A stretch of DNA of 64,000 nucleotides from CAZMGV01 sp964565925 (GTDB lineage Bacteria; JAGRBM01; JAHCIT01). Location of the stretch: NCBI GenBank assembly GCA_964565925.1, contig CAZMGV010000023.1, positions 1-64,000 of the forward strand, given 5' to 3'. The notes beneath the pieces are model-generated. The model was given only the letters and a program-made list of their open reading frames with translations. It was not told the DNA's origin and ran no database searches. The position numbers and the translations under genes are program-made. Shown piece after piece: positions 55,501 through 63,048 of this stretch. Numbering within the stretch: the stretch's first letter is position 1; each line of letters opens with the position of its first letter.

Positions 55501-58500
55501 CGTCGCGTATCGAAGTCAGCCGCCAGGACAGCTTCGGCGAAGACAACGTTGCGTTGACGGCGCATGTCCCGGCCGACCTGACGATTTATGCGGACAGCCT
55601 GGTCAGCTCGAGCGCGGAGAACACGCCGAACGCCACCCAGTCGCTGCTGTCCACGCAGACGAGCCTCGGTCAGGCCCGTGCGGCGCTCCTGGACGGAACG
55701 CCCGCGAAGCCGCTCGCGATCGACAACTCCTGTAACGACAATCACGCCGATGGCGCCAACCAGTGCCAGGCCGGCGACAAGATCCAGTACCGCGTGGTGG
55801 TTCAGGCGAATGACCGCGTGAACCTCCGTTCGCCGCTGCAGGTCCAGTTCGACCTCGTGGAAAGCGCGACGGACCGTGTGCTGAGCGGTGCGCTGGATGT
55901 GATTTCGACGAATCCGGCGGTCGTGAGCCTCCTCAGCGATCCGACGGAACTCTCGACGCTTACCCTCGACCAGCTGTCGAACTCGGGTGTGTTCTATAAC
56001 CTGAACTATCACATGTCGGTCCTGCTGGGCTCGCCCAACGACACGGCTTCCTCGAACCCGCGTCAGGCGTTCTATCAGGATTCGCGTTCCGACTTCGGTA
56101 TCGTTCTCGGCACGCTGCTCCAGGATACGGACGGCACCGGCTCGAGCGAATCGACGGTCGTGATTCTTTCGAACGTGGGTCGTATTCTGCTCGACAACGG
56201 CGTGCTGGACGATCTCCTGCCGCTGCTGGATGATCAGGCGATCATCAACCCGCGTGCGCGCAACAACTTCCCGGCCGGTCCGCGTACCGATCCGGGCGAC
56301 GCCACGCTGTCCTCGATATTCCTCGAAGAAATCATGCGCGACGCCGCGGAGTCCGCGACGCCCTGCAACGTCGGCGTGAACTCCTATAACTGCTACAGCC
56401 AGCCGGGCACCGTGAAGAACACGCTCCCGATGGTGAAGGCGGCTCTGGACAGCGAACAGTCGCTGCGCGCCCGCGCAGCCGACACCGCCGCCGGTGCCAA
56501 CGACAGCCTCAACGCGCGCACCACCGGTATCGACCTTGTTGTAGATACAGCTCTGGTCGCGAATCCGGCCAGCACCGATTACTGGGCCCAGGTTGAATCG
56601 GCTACCGGCGGATTCCTGCCGCTGGCTGGCTCTATTGCCCAGGCCGATTCCGAAATTAACGTCCAGGAAGACGACATCGTTGAAATCACCACGGGGGCCT
56701 GCGCCGGTGCGAAGGCCCGCGTGAAGAAGGTGGCGAACGCCAACAACATCGCTCCCTACAACGGTGCTGTGTTTACGACGAATCCCGGCCAGCGCCTGTT
56801 CGTGGAACCGTTCGTCGGCGTATTCGCCTCGACGACTACCGCGATCGGCACGGCGACCACCCTGGTCGACAACAACCTGCGCGACGGCGTGGTTGACGGC
56901 CCGACATACAGCGGCAAGACGATCACGTTCCTCACCGGTGCCAATGCCGGCCAGACCGCGGTGGTCCTGAGCCCGGTCGGCGGATACAACGGCACCGACA
57001 CCCTGACGTTCGGCAACTGCCAGCCGTCCAATGCGGCCTGTAACGTTGTAGCGGCGGGTGACCAGTACTCGGTGGGCGAACTGCTCTCCACGGCCTGTGT
57101 CAACGCCGGTCCGCAGTCGTTCCGCGTGATGCAGCCGCAGGGTCCGTCCATGGAACCGATCTTCGATCTCGTGGACAACCTGCTGTTCCTCGACCTCGAC
57201 AACAACGGTTTCGGTGGCGAACGCGAAGTGATCCAGTCGCTCATCTTCTCGATGGAAGAAGCTATGGCGAATGCGGATCCGAGCACCACCATCGGTGGTC
57301 TCGGTTCCTACCCGCAGGTTGCCGACCGCATCTCGCTGGTCTGTTCTTCGGCGGATGCGCTCGCCAACAACTGCCCCAATACCCTGACGGAGATCCACGA
57401 CCGGGCGACCAGCCTCCAGGGCGTGCTTGATCTCGTCTATGAACTTTCGGATGACCAGAACCCGTTCACCGGTTTCGAATTCATTCCCCGCGTGTTGAAC
57501 ATCGCGACGGCCGCCCTCAGCCAGTACCCGCGTGAAGCCACCAACCCGCTGGCACCGAACGGCGCCACGGTGCTCGAAGCGGTGAGCTTCATACTCCGCG
57601 ACATGCTGACCGACCAGACCACTGGTGGTCTGCTGGCGGAACCGTCCAAGGCGACGGCGGCCTATACGTCGCTGGCAGCCGAGAGCGGCGCCGACGACTA
57701 CAAGAACTCCCGCCTGAACCTGATGATGCGTTCCACGTACATCATGGGGCCGAACGGCGCGTTTGTTTCGCCGACAGACGACCAGACGGTTGTCCTGAAG
57801 GGCAGCACGAACGTGACGGTGACGAATATCCTGGAAGCGCTGTTCCCGCTGCTCCAGTCGGTCACGGATGATCCGGATGACAATCCCCGTGGTGTCCTGG
57901 GTGCTCCGCCGTTCACCTACACGGTCGGACAGTCTGTTGCTGAAAAGCTGCTGCCTGCTGTCGATCTCGTGCTGCGTGACAAGCGTCTGGAGGACCTGAT
58001 CGCCGACCTGTCCGCCGTGCTCGACCCGGGCACGAGTGTCAGCGATCTGACGGCATTCGATTACACGGGCCCGGTCCTGAACACCGGCTATGCCGATCAG
58101 GCCGCCAACCCGTATACGGTCAACCCGCCGCTGCTCAAGGTCGTCGCCGAACTGAGCGGTGCGAAGATCAACTACAACCTGGACGCGTCCACGCGCTCCA
58201 CGCTCGACTACACAAACGACGCGCTGAACGTGCTGCTCACCCGTGTCGGTATGCCGGGGCTGAGCCAGGACAACGCGGCTTATCCGGACGGCCACACGGT
58301 CGCTACGGATACCTGCGACGAGAGCTACTTCAACGGCCGCACGCCGATGGAGATGCTGCTCGAAGTCATGTCCCAGCTGGTCGATACGTCGCCGAAGGAT
58401 CCGCGGACGTCTAATTTCCGCGACGCCGGCTGCACGTCGACGAATCTCGGCACACCGAATGCGAACCGCTCCTATCTGCGCGTCCTGGTCGACGGCCTGT

Positions 58501-61500
58501 TTGACGACCCGAACACGCAGGATATCGGCGCCTCCGATGCGGCCGTCAACGACAAGACGGACTTCGACGACTATCCGGGTTCGCCGGTGGCCAATGCCGC
58601 TTATCCGGGTGCCGGCTGCACGACGAACCGCGGCCCCAACGGTGGCGACGGTATCGCGGTGGCGCAGTCCACTCTCGACATCCTGCCGGAAGTGCTCAAC
58701 ACGATGATCCGCTTCGGCTTCAACGAGCAGGACCAGATCACCTCGATCTTCTCGAAGTGTATTCCTGCTGCCGGTGCTCCGTCGAACGCCTGCCGCGTGA
58801 ACAACGGTTACCCGAACGGCGTGAACGAACGCTGGCTCTCCAATTCCCGTCTCGGCATCGATCTGGCCATCCAGTTCGACAAGCCGTTCCGGGTGGGTTC
58901 GGGCCCGGGCTTCATCCGGTTCGAACAGTCCCTGGTCCGCGAGGCGCTGGAACAGATCAGCGTGATGTCGTCCACGCAAGCCGTGAACTACATCCTTCTG
59001 CTCGTGACTAAGATCGCGGAAGACATTCAGCCGATCAACGGCACGCTCTCCGTGCCGAATCCGCAGGATATCGCCCGTTCGTCGGCCTCGGTCCGCGCTC
59101 TGGCCGATCCGGACGGCGACGGCAATCCCGCGCCCGACGGTCTGCTTGACGATATTATCCCGGTCGCCCAGGCGCTTGGCGCATCGGGTCTTGCCGACCA
59201 GACGCTGAAGCTCCTGCGTGCGGTCCGTGCCTGCGGTGTGGATACCACGCCGGGCGCCGGAAACCGCGACATCAAGGGCGGCGAGCTGCTCAAGTCCTCT
59301 GAAGACCTGACGCTCATTCTCCTGGATGCGTTCTCCGGCGCGAAGGCGCGGGATGACGACAATGACGGCACGGGCCGCAACGTTGATACGCTGACGGCGC
59401 CTGATTCCGGCGCACCGTTCTGCCCGGCTACGGCCCCCGGCGTCGGTGTGGATCCGGCACAGCGCGGTTACACGGGCGGTCCGCTGGACCAGAACCCGCC
59501 GCGTGAAACGGTGACGGTGACGGGCGGTGCCGCCGTGACGACGGTCGACGTGGATGCGACCGCTCCGGGCAACGCTACGCTGAACCTCAACCCCGGCTTC
59601 TACTCCGGAACCCTTGCCTACGCTCCTAACGGTGCGGGCCTGATCACCTTCAAGTCCGGTCTGGCAAAGGGCCTGACCCGCCGGATCAGCAACTATACGG
59701 TGGCTGGTAACGTAGGAACGATCACGTTCGCGACGACCGGCGGCCCGCTCCCGGCGATCGGCGACCAGATCGAACTGTCGCTCTCGTCCGTGAATGTGGG
59801 TGCTGTGCAGGGCGGCAATGACATCGCTCTGACGTCCGACGGTGCGTTTGCCTTCGCGGAAGCCCGTGTATGGGGTGCCGCGACGGATCAGCTGCCTCCG
59901 TCCACCACCGACTTCAATGCGTCCGGCGTGGGCCCTGGCTCCTTCCTGTGCGTGCAGTCGCGTGCGGCTTCCGAAGACGGCGGATTCGACGAAATCTGTT
60001 CGCCGGTCACTTCGCAGCCGCCTGTTACGGCTCCGAACGGAACGGTCTGCTCCGGCCACAACAGCCGGAACTGTCTCCAGGTCGAGCAGCCTGCGAACCA
60101 GGCCGCCAACTGGGGCAATACCTATGACGACGTGACGTCGTACATGACCCAGCACTGCAACCAGATCGAATACACGACCTCCGCAAGCACGGCGGCGACG
60201 ATTACGATCAGCAATGCGGCGCTGCGGACAGCTGCTCAGGCCAACGCCAATACATGGTTCAACGGCCATACCCTGATCGCGACGACGACGGGTGGCGGTT
60301 TGACCAATGGCGATCAGCTGGTGGTCACCGCAACGGCCATCGGTGTTGCACCGGACGTTACCTTCACGGTGACGGGTGCTACGGCTCCGGGTCTTGCTGG
60401 AGGACAGATCGTCCGCTTCTTCGACGGCCAGCAGTGCTCCTACCGCGTCCGCCAGATGCGCGAGCCCTTCAACGGCTGCTTCGGCGGCTCCGCTCTGGGC
60501 GGCCAGGGGCTCGGCCTGGCGCTGTCCAGCTTCGGCGGCGCTTCGGCAATCACGATCAACCCGTTCCGCGATTCGCGCATGGATCTCCTGATCCGTGCGG
60601 CGAACAGCCTGGCAGACGGTGTGAACGCGGTTGATATCGTCAACATCAACGGCACTCCGGACCAGGACTTCTTCGACCGCGTGCTTGCGCTGGTTGCGGT
60701 TGCGGTCCAGCCGAATACGGATCCGCTGGCGGCGAACAACCGTTCGATCGCCTCGAACCTGATCTTCGGACCGGACGGCACTGACGGCACGGGCCAGGGC
60801 CCCGTTCAGCGCATGCTGAACGACGACCCGACCCGCAGCGCGGTCACCGCGGCTGGCAGCCTGTTTGCCAAGCTGACGGCTCATGCGGTCGCCCCTGCGG
60901 CGACGGGCGAAGACGTCTATGACCGTTACCCGAACTTCGATCCGACGGCGGGCTGGCCGGAGCCGGCGCTTCCCGCCGCCTGCACGAATACGGCGACGAC
61001 CTGCGAAGGTAACGCGATCAACGACGCCGTTGACTACCAGCTGCTTGCCGTGGCCGGTATCCTCGAGACGCTCGGTGACCGTAACGGTGCGGACAACATC
61101 CTGGGAGCAAACACGAATCTGGGTGATTCGCGTCAGGGCTTCTCAGATGACCCGCGTATGCTCTTCAACATTGTATCGCAGTTCATCGAAGCTGACCTGA
61201 TCCGCCAGCTGATTCCCGGTATCCAGATCATCACGGAACAGACGGATCTGGTTCCGGCCGGGGCGCGGGACACCAAGACCGCGAAGGTCACGGCTAACAA
61301 TGCGGGCTTTGACGGCAACGTGGCTACGGCTGCCGACAACCTGATTATTGAAGGCAAGGCGCTCACGAACATCATTTCGCGCACCGCCCGGTCGGTGAAC
61401 GGCGATACGAACGGCATCAGCTATGACAGCCGTATCTATGACGGCGCCAGCTATCCGACCCAGCAGCGTCCGATCATCACCGGCACGAACATCAGCCCGA

Positions 61501-62981
61501 CCTACGGTCTGGTGAAGACGGTGGTGGCGCTCCTGGACGACTGGGAACAGAACGTGGACTACGAAGGTCTGGCGAACCCGCCGTTCTCGACGGCGAACGC
61601 CGAGTACCAGAACAACCTGCGCTACCGCAACAAGCTGGTCGCGCTGGAAGATCTGGCGGCGAACCTGATCGGTTCACAGCGTGTCGGCGTGGAACACCCG
61701 TTCAACACCCAGAACTACCTGGGCAAGGCACTCAAGCTGCTGACGGACATTGTGAACGATACCGATACGGTCAGTCTTGCGCCGGGCGATCATGACCGCA
61801 CCATCGACAACATCCTCTCGGTCCAGATCGGTCTGTCCCAGAGGGACATCATCGATACGCCGACAGTGGTTGGAACCGACTACTACCGCTCCGGTATGGA
61901 CGTGGTGGGCGACTTCCTGAACACCATGCTGGAGGATCCGACGGATTGCGATACCGTCACGGCCAAGTTCCAGCGTGGCGTGACTGCGGCGAATACCTAC
62001 AATGCCTGTGTCGGTGCTCCGGCAAACGGACAGGCGGTATTCCGCGACCGCGGCGCACTGGTCGAGCGTCCGCTCCAGCCGATCCTGGACGAGAACCTGT
62101 TCTCGAGCCTCTCGGTACTGCTGGCCGGCGATGCGAACTCGAAGGTGATCGGCGCCCTGCCGTTTATCTCCGCGCTCATCGACGGACAGACCTACGCACT
62201 GGATAACGATCCGGTGTCGGGTACGTCTCCGCTTCCGCCGACCGGCCAGGGCAATGCCCCGGGCTGTGCGACGGGCGGCGCGAACCGTCAGTTCTGCGGC
62301 GTGGAGTACACGGCCGGCATCAGTGTTGCCGATGCGCTGTTCGCCGACGTCCAGACCCTGATCCCCGGTTCAGCGACGGTCAGCCCGCGCGTAAAGCGTG
62401 AGGATGACGAAAACCGTTACGATCCGCTCATCACGGACGACCTGAACCGTAACGGCTTCGTGGGTGACGGTACGATTGTGCCTCTGCAGGGTATCTTCGA
62501 TACGAGGTTCACTGCAGGTGGTCCGTGGTATTCGGTGTTCGACGCGCCCGCGGTTGCTGGTTGCACGACCAACTGCCCGGATGTGGAAGTGGACAATATC
62601 GTGTTCGACTGCTCGGCACCGACGGGTACGCCTGCCGGAACCCTGTGGGATACGGTTGCCTGCACGAACGGCGCTGGTGATCCGGCGGCCAACAAGCGGC
62701 TCCGGATCGGCTTCACGGCGACGGACGGTGTAGTCACCCAGGGTAACGTGAACGGCATCAATGCGGCGCTGTTTGACGGTCTGGCCGACCTCATCGCCCG
62801 CGAAGACACCGGCTTCATCGTGAACAACCAGATCCCGCGCACCTCGACTCAACTCCAGACTCTGGACGAGTTGACGGTCCGGCAGCTGGATGTCTCGAGC
62901 GGCCGTCTGCCGGTAGACAAGGGCTTTGTTGACCTTGTGACGGCACTGGGCGACATCCTGATCAAGTCGAGCGTCCACTGA
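49590..62981 (+). CDS. Giant lipoprotein C, third of three tandem paralogues
   Basis: The 4463-residue product has a short lipoprotein signal ending in TMSGC (Cys23) followed by Ser. GGAGGAG eight bases before the ATG fixes the start, although the frame is open back to 49347. N-terminal architecture matches A rather than B. A canonical calcium-loop sequence (DADGSGTVNAADAD, about 50690) occurs inside a module. The backbone blocks are AWDQAGNM, AIDCIVEDTP, KSPNIGLYRVVDCG, GALDVISTNPAVVSLLSD, LDPGTSVSDLTAF, YFNGRTPMEMLLEVMSQL, QMREPFNGC (3622), LEDPTDCD with FQRGV, DDLNRNG (4283) and VNNQIPRT. Backbone codons end mostly in C, whereas inserted modules use more T-ending codons. It carries six copies of the beta module, the most of the three. 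No enzymatic motif is visible; role unknown. Confidence 0.85.
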   Translation: MKYGTMRWLAVMMAVAGLTMSGCSRSGGTQSTPVDQFTGGPGNQGSGVTNITNAAGTFVVGSVNNPSYQINPLTSPASIVPTRATTTSVAMSGIFSGAITSATAADRMRVYADRIPWGTSLGANGQPTCDGRDWLVIDTGAMNSAAIDPDGNTDGVSACTNSGGACAALGYAPFAARSGFIVAGAAGNGSNPPGTVAATTVAIPGGSNSTAGVCDAIVPVRVTPSGGSNRAWATLSEFPVKLLPSEFWVTFRFEFFRNNNLTATTYSACAGGCFDPMLTLGIPIVSSQARTGDFPFSFDALPPRIDVTPYDRAIRTFTVATAGPGAINNPADVDSTFAIGATTFSMLDTSTAVTNPETEFQYVDADGSGTVNAADADANGRALAALINLNPSVNNVIRAYASGATVTLQAINRGTGANALIIPPPPLLVDPLVAVNTGGGVVIAVVPYVASDAGQNGASAVASLVTGGVPRQMAFGPIGFTETFTDLATTQDGSLITLGEENFTAMNAQSGDIVTFLSDLNNGRTRPIAQVSVDSTIQENTGGSTTVVTSADPNLSNVPDYYVGGSLEATFGTAANLGQRQTIVDYNGAGVFTVSPGFSNANAATDGYRLRTAGAGTSPNGVLLTTPALADSSAAVMQLAHADIQALRPKESGGAVIYTATNIARTNSALVSGVVQEGRPSYIYFETSASGAPGPDGGDLLFVTTQTGFAANHIRVELSAALAPLSVTVDLPSTVPGFGGYVGGPDNTTTGADEGNAIVHIGYTVGATTLAQIYGAVINHPAARQFVSPVFNPVNAAATVPAHVGTSTIPENIVFPAAPTVDPVSTGGFVPAVGTGVASITINGVNANVPSQPAVSAVISRSSAAADKTTATAVTEDRTAGGVAVPNTAIRFYARTAGNAGNGISVAVTNGALGIAEVGPAVTITVPAGTTSDEIVEFVNNGDAAALTNDDGSAGGRDDVTFTNVTPGSTVANGFDVSIQIINGATPDVSVTTGPTVAVVATVVLGTTTAAELVNLINTDPEAQLYVTASLAATAPLLAQAVQAGAPTATTFVGPNTLSATDDFYTGGTITFTTAANIANQGVTRQIIDYVGATNTFTVSPAFPAAATAADLFTVVNSNDGQFPINNALAATTTAGGLGRSTLVKAMHDGTSTGAGVWDAAVGVPVVVTTYGGATPTSAPVANANANMTGRLVSSNANVVIGQFQGSNCLPSFLDETVGGQSSICFTASMPVAEGTTNFNVIATDGTGNQTTDASQSAMINLATFTQLFDCSSAPTGVTVGAADRCEIQNAAGANLDVIRDLSQPVLAADLEGAYDTTRYETLASIDCSAAPANSFCSQPVFVIPANAPSGGGSYTSFSPTVTVGGHVLDKNANASAFDTAAAGMTLVRIQSDNGYDSFSAPTGLDDNGSPVPYTDGDAVPAENNGYYQYSNISLRTGALTQFTVTAWDQAGNMTTFNFAVRQFEGNVKTPPHFAIDCIVEDTPQIWNGASLSTTDAGGRAVMCENDIGSRNPNTPIIVRTLDTANTTGSAGGRFGDLEGEQGPTVTTPPAALAGSNATTIVFGGPVVADDFFVGDTITAVTGALANIGQSRTIVDFVDATGTVTVSPAFPVAVAPGDTFSLASYGLFNAGTATLLTTDAAGTNVTLNTDETLPYLSDVNDAYTGGTVTVVTTGGDVTGTGTVTDYDAATATFTIAGLGGTTSNAGDTFILRSGDGRNYRGVGELANLGAGVMPQIDFRTVSSDRMYLQGRSLSLDASNPTVYLGADPTIVNSTSDVMPADGNSGGANDFLRLVQTGGNGGSTISIAAPGIAAADNMRLGDFIALSSLDPTKSPNIGLYRVVDCGVPDANGYCNGAGPKTITLDKPLPADATGMFLQAAYVWTAPNVPVPVEGINSYLFVAIDSMLTDPADPTSGNQSVTPFAVIRDMFPPSIVVQGIVSGQSSIGYNPVVFITDETLFLGNSASLPAGIASRIEVSRQDSFGEDNVALTAHVPADLTIYADSLVSSSAENTPNATQSLLSTQTSLGQARAALLDGTPAKPLAIDNSCNDNHADGANQCQAGDKIQYRVVVQANDRVNLRSPLQVQFDLVESATDRVLSGALDVISTNPAVVSLLSDPTELSTLTLDQLSNSGVFYNLNYHMSVLLGSPNDTASSNPRQAFYQDSRSDFGIVLGTLLQDTDGTGSSESTVVILSNVGRILLDNGVLDDLLPLLDDQAIINPRARNNFPAGPRTDPGDATLSSIFLEEIMRDAAESATPCNVGVNSYNCYSQPGTVKNTLPMVKAALDSEQSLRARAADTAAGANDSLNARTTGIDLVVDTALVANPASTDYWAQVESATGGFLPLAGSIAQADSEINVQEDDIVEITTGACAGAKARVKKVANANNIAPYNGAVFTTNPGQRLFVEPFVGVFASTTTAIGTATTLVDNNLRDGVVDGPTYSGKTITFLTGANAGQTAVVLSPVGGYNGTDTLTFGNCQPSNAACNVVAAGDQYSVGELLSTACVNAGPQSFRVMQPQGPSMEPIFDLVDNLLFLDLDNNGFGGEREVIQSLIFSMEEAMANADPSTTIGGLGSYPQVADRISLVCSSADALANNCPNTLTEIHDRATSLQGVLDLVYELSDDQNPFTGFEFIPRVLNIATAALSQYPREATNPLAPNGATVLEAVSFILRDMLTDQTTGGLLAEPSKATAAYTSLAAESGADDYKNSRLNLMMRSTYIMGPNGAFVSPTDDQTVVLKGSTNVTVTNILEALFPLLQSVTDDPDDNPRGVLGAPPFTYTVGQSVAEKLLPAVDLVLRDKRLEDLIADLSAVLDPGTSVSDLTAFDYTGPVLNTGYADQAANPYTVNPPLLKVVAELSGAKINYNLDASTRSTLDYTNDALNVLLTRVGMPGLSQDNAAYPDGHTVATDTCDESYFNGRTPMEMLLEVMSQLVDTSPKDPRTSNFRDAGCTSTNLGTPNANRSYLRVLVDGLFDDPNTQDIGASDAAVNDKTDFDDYPGSPVANAAYPGAGCTTNRGPNGGDGIAVAQSTLDILPEVLNTMIRFGFNEQDQITSIFSKCIPAAGAPSNACRVNNGYPNGVNERWLSNSRLGIDLAIQFDKPFRVGSGPGFIRFEQSLVREALEQISVMSSTQAVNYILLLVTKIAEDIQPINGTLSVPNPQDIARSSASVRALADPDGDGNPAPDGLLDDIIPVAQALGASGLADQTLKLLRAVRACGVDTTPGAGNRDIKGGELLKSSEDLTLILLDAFSGAKARDDDNDGTGRNVDTLTAPDSGAPFCPATAPGVGVDPAQRGYTGGPLDQNPPRETVTVTGGAAVTTVDVDATAPGNATLNLNPGFYSGTLAYAPNGAGLITFKSGLAKGLTRRISNYTVAGNVGTITFATTGGPLPAIGDQIELSLSSVNVGAVQGGNDIALTSDGAFAFAEARVWGAATDQLPPSTTDFNASGVGPGSFLCVQSRAASEDGGFDEICSPVTSQPPVTAPNGTVCSGHNSRNCLQVEQPANQAANWGNTYDDVTSYMTQHCNQIEYTTSASTAATITISNAALRTAAQANANTWFNGHTLIATTTGGGLTNGDQLVVTATAIGVAPDVTFTVTGATAPGLAGGQIVRFFDGQQCSYRVRQMREPFNGCFGGSALGGQGLGLALSSFGGASAITINPFRDSRMDLLIRAANSLADGVNAVDIVNINGTPDQDFFDRVLALVAVAVQPNTDPLAANNRSIASNLIFGPDGTDGTGQGPVQRMLNDDPTRSAVTAAGSLFAKLTAHAVAPAATGEDVYDRYPNFDPTAGWPEPALPAACTNTATTCEGNAINDAVDYQLLAVAGILETLGDRNGADNILGANTNLGDSRQGFSDDPRMLFNIVSQFIEADLIRQLIPGIQIITEQTDLVPAGARDTKTAKVTANNAGFDGNVATAADNLIIEGKALTNIISRTARSVNGDTNGISYDSRIYDGASYPTQQRPIITGTNISPTYGLVKTVVALLDDWEQNVDYEGLANPPFSTANAEYQNNLRYRNKLVALEDLAANLIGSQRVGVEHPFNTQNYLGKALKLLTDIVNDTDTVSLAPGDHDRTIDNILSVQIGLSQRDIIDTPTVVGTDYYRSGMDVVGDFLNTMLEDPTDCDTVTAKFQRGVTAANTYNACVGAPANGQAVFRDRGALVERPLQPILDENLFSSLSVLLAGDANSKVIGALPFISALIDGQTYALDNDPVSGTSPLPPTGQGNAPGCATGGANRQFCGVEYTAGISVADALFADVQTLIPGSATVSPRVKREDDENRYDPLITDDLNRNGFVGDGTIVPLQGIFDTRFTAGGPWYSVFDAPAVAGCTTNCPDVEVDNIVFDCSAPTGTPAGTLWDTVACTNGAGDPAANKRLRIGFTATDGVVTQGNVNGINAALFDGLADLIAREDTGFIVNNQIPRTSTQLQTLDELTVRQLDVSSGRLPVDKGFVDLVTALGDILIKSSVH
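51221..51430 (+). repeat. Beta module copy C-1
   Basis: The core reads DYYVGGSLEATFGTAANLG, then IVDYNGAGVFTVSPGF. It sits between ENF-x-A-x-N and HAD-x-x-x-LR, residues that are contiguous without a module in protein A. Confidence 0.65.
52730..52947 (+). repeat. Beta module copy C-2
   Basis: The core reads DDFYTGGTITFTTAANI, then IIDYVGATNTFTVSPAF and PAAATAADLFTV. It is the closest of all copies to the apparent consensus. Confidence 0.75.
54250..54465 (+). repeat. Beta module copy C-3
   Basis: The core reads DDFFVGDTITAVTGALANIG, then TIVDFVDATGTVTVSPAF and PGDTFSLAS. It follows the conserved RFGD block and stands directly before copy C-4. Confidence 0.7.
54511..54730 (+). repeat. Beta module copy C-4
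   Basis: The core reads DAYTGGTVTVVTTGGDV, then VTDYDAATATFTIAGLGG and AGDTFILRSG. It is in tandem with C-3 at a junction that is module-free in A and B. Confidence 0.65.
56821..57080 (+). repeat. Beta module copy C-5 (long variant)
   Basis: The core reads YSGKTITFLTGANAGQTAVV, then GTDTLTFGNCQPSNAACN and AGDQYSVGE. It carries a two-Cys insertion and interrupts a stretch that is continuous in A and B. Confidence 0.6.
59518..59790 (+). repeat. Beta module copy C-6 (long variant)
   Basis: The core reads GLITFKSGLAKGLTRRISNY, then VGTITFATTGGPLPAIGDQI. It occupies the shared site also used in A (31940) and B (46079). Confidence 0.55.
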
Positions 62982-63017
62982 CGCGCTGACCTGATCTCTC
63001 AGGTAATGCCTGAACGG

Positions 63018-63048
63018 AAGGCCGGGGGTTCCCCGGCCTTTCGTTTTT
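63018..63048 (+). terminator. Strong rho-independent terminator of gene C
   Basis: A perfect 10-bp stem AAGGCCGGGG/CCCCGGCCTT (63018-63027 with 63031-63040) and a 3-nt loop are followed by TCGTTTTT. It lies 37 nt after the stop codon. Confidence 0.93.

Noticed and set aside
54060..60884. A 2274-codon open frame on the minus strand inside giant gene C
   Set aside because: It is antisense to a conserved coding sequence, its predicted product is Arg/Val/Gly-rich without domains, and long antisense frames are expected where codons mostly end in C. The + strand product has homologous blocks in A and B; the antisense frame is not similarly open across those genes.
22844..62981. Giant proteins as multihaem cytochromes or conductive filaments
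   Set aside because: I found no CxxCH haem-binding motif in the three translated proteins, despite the many cysteines.
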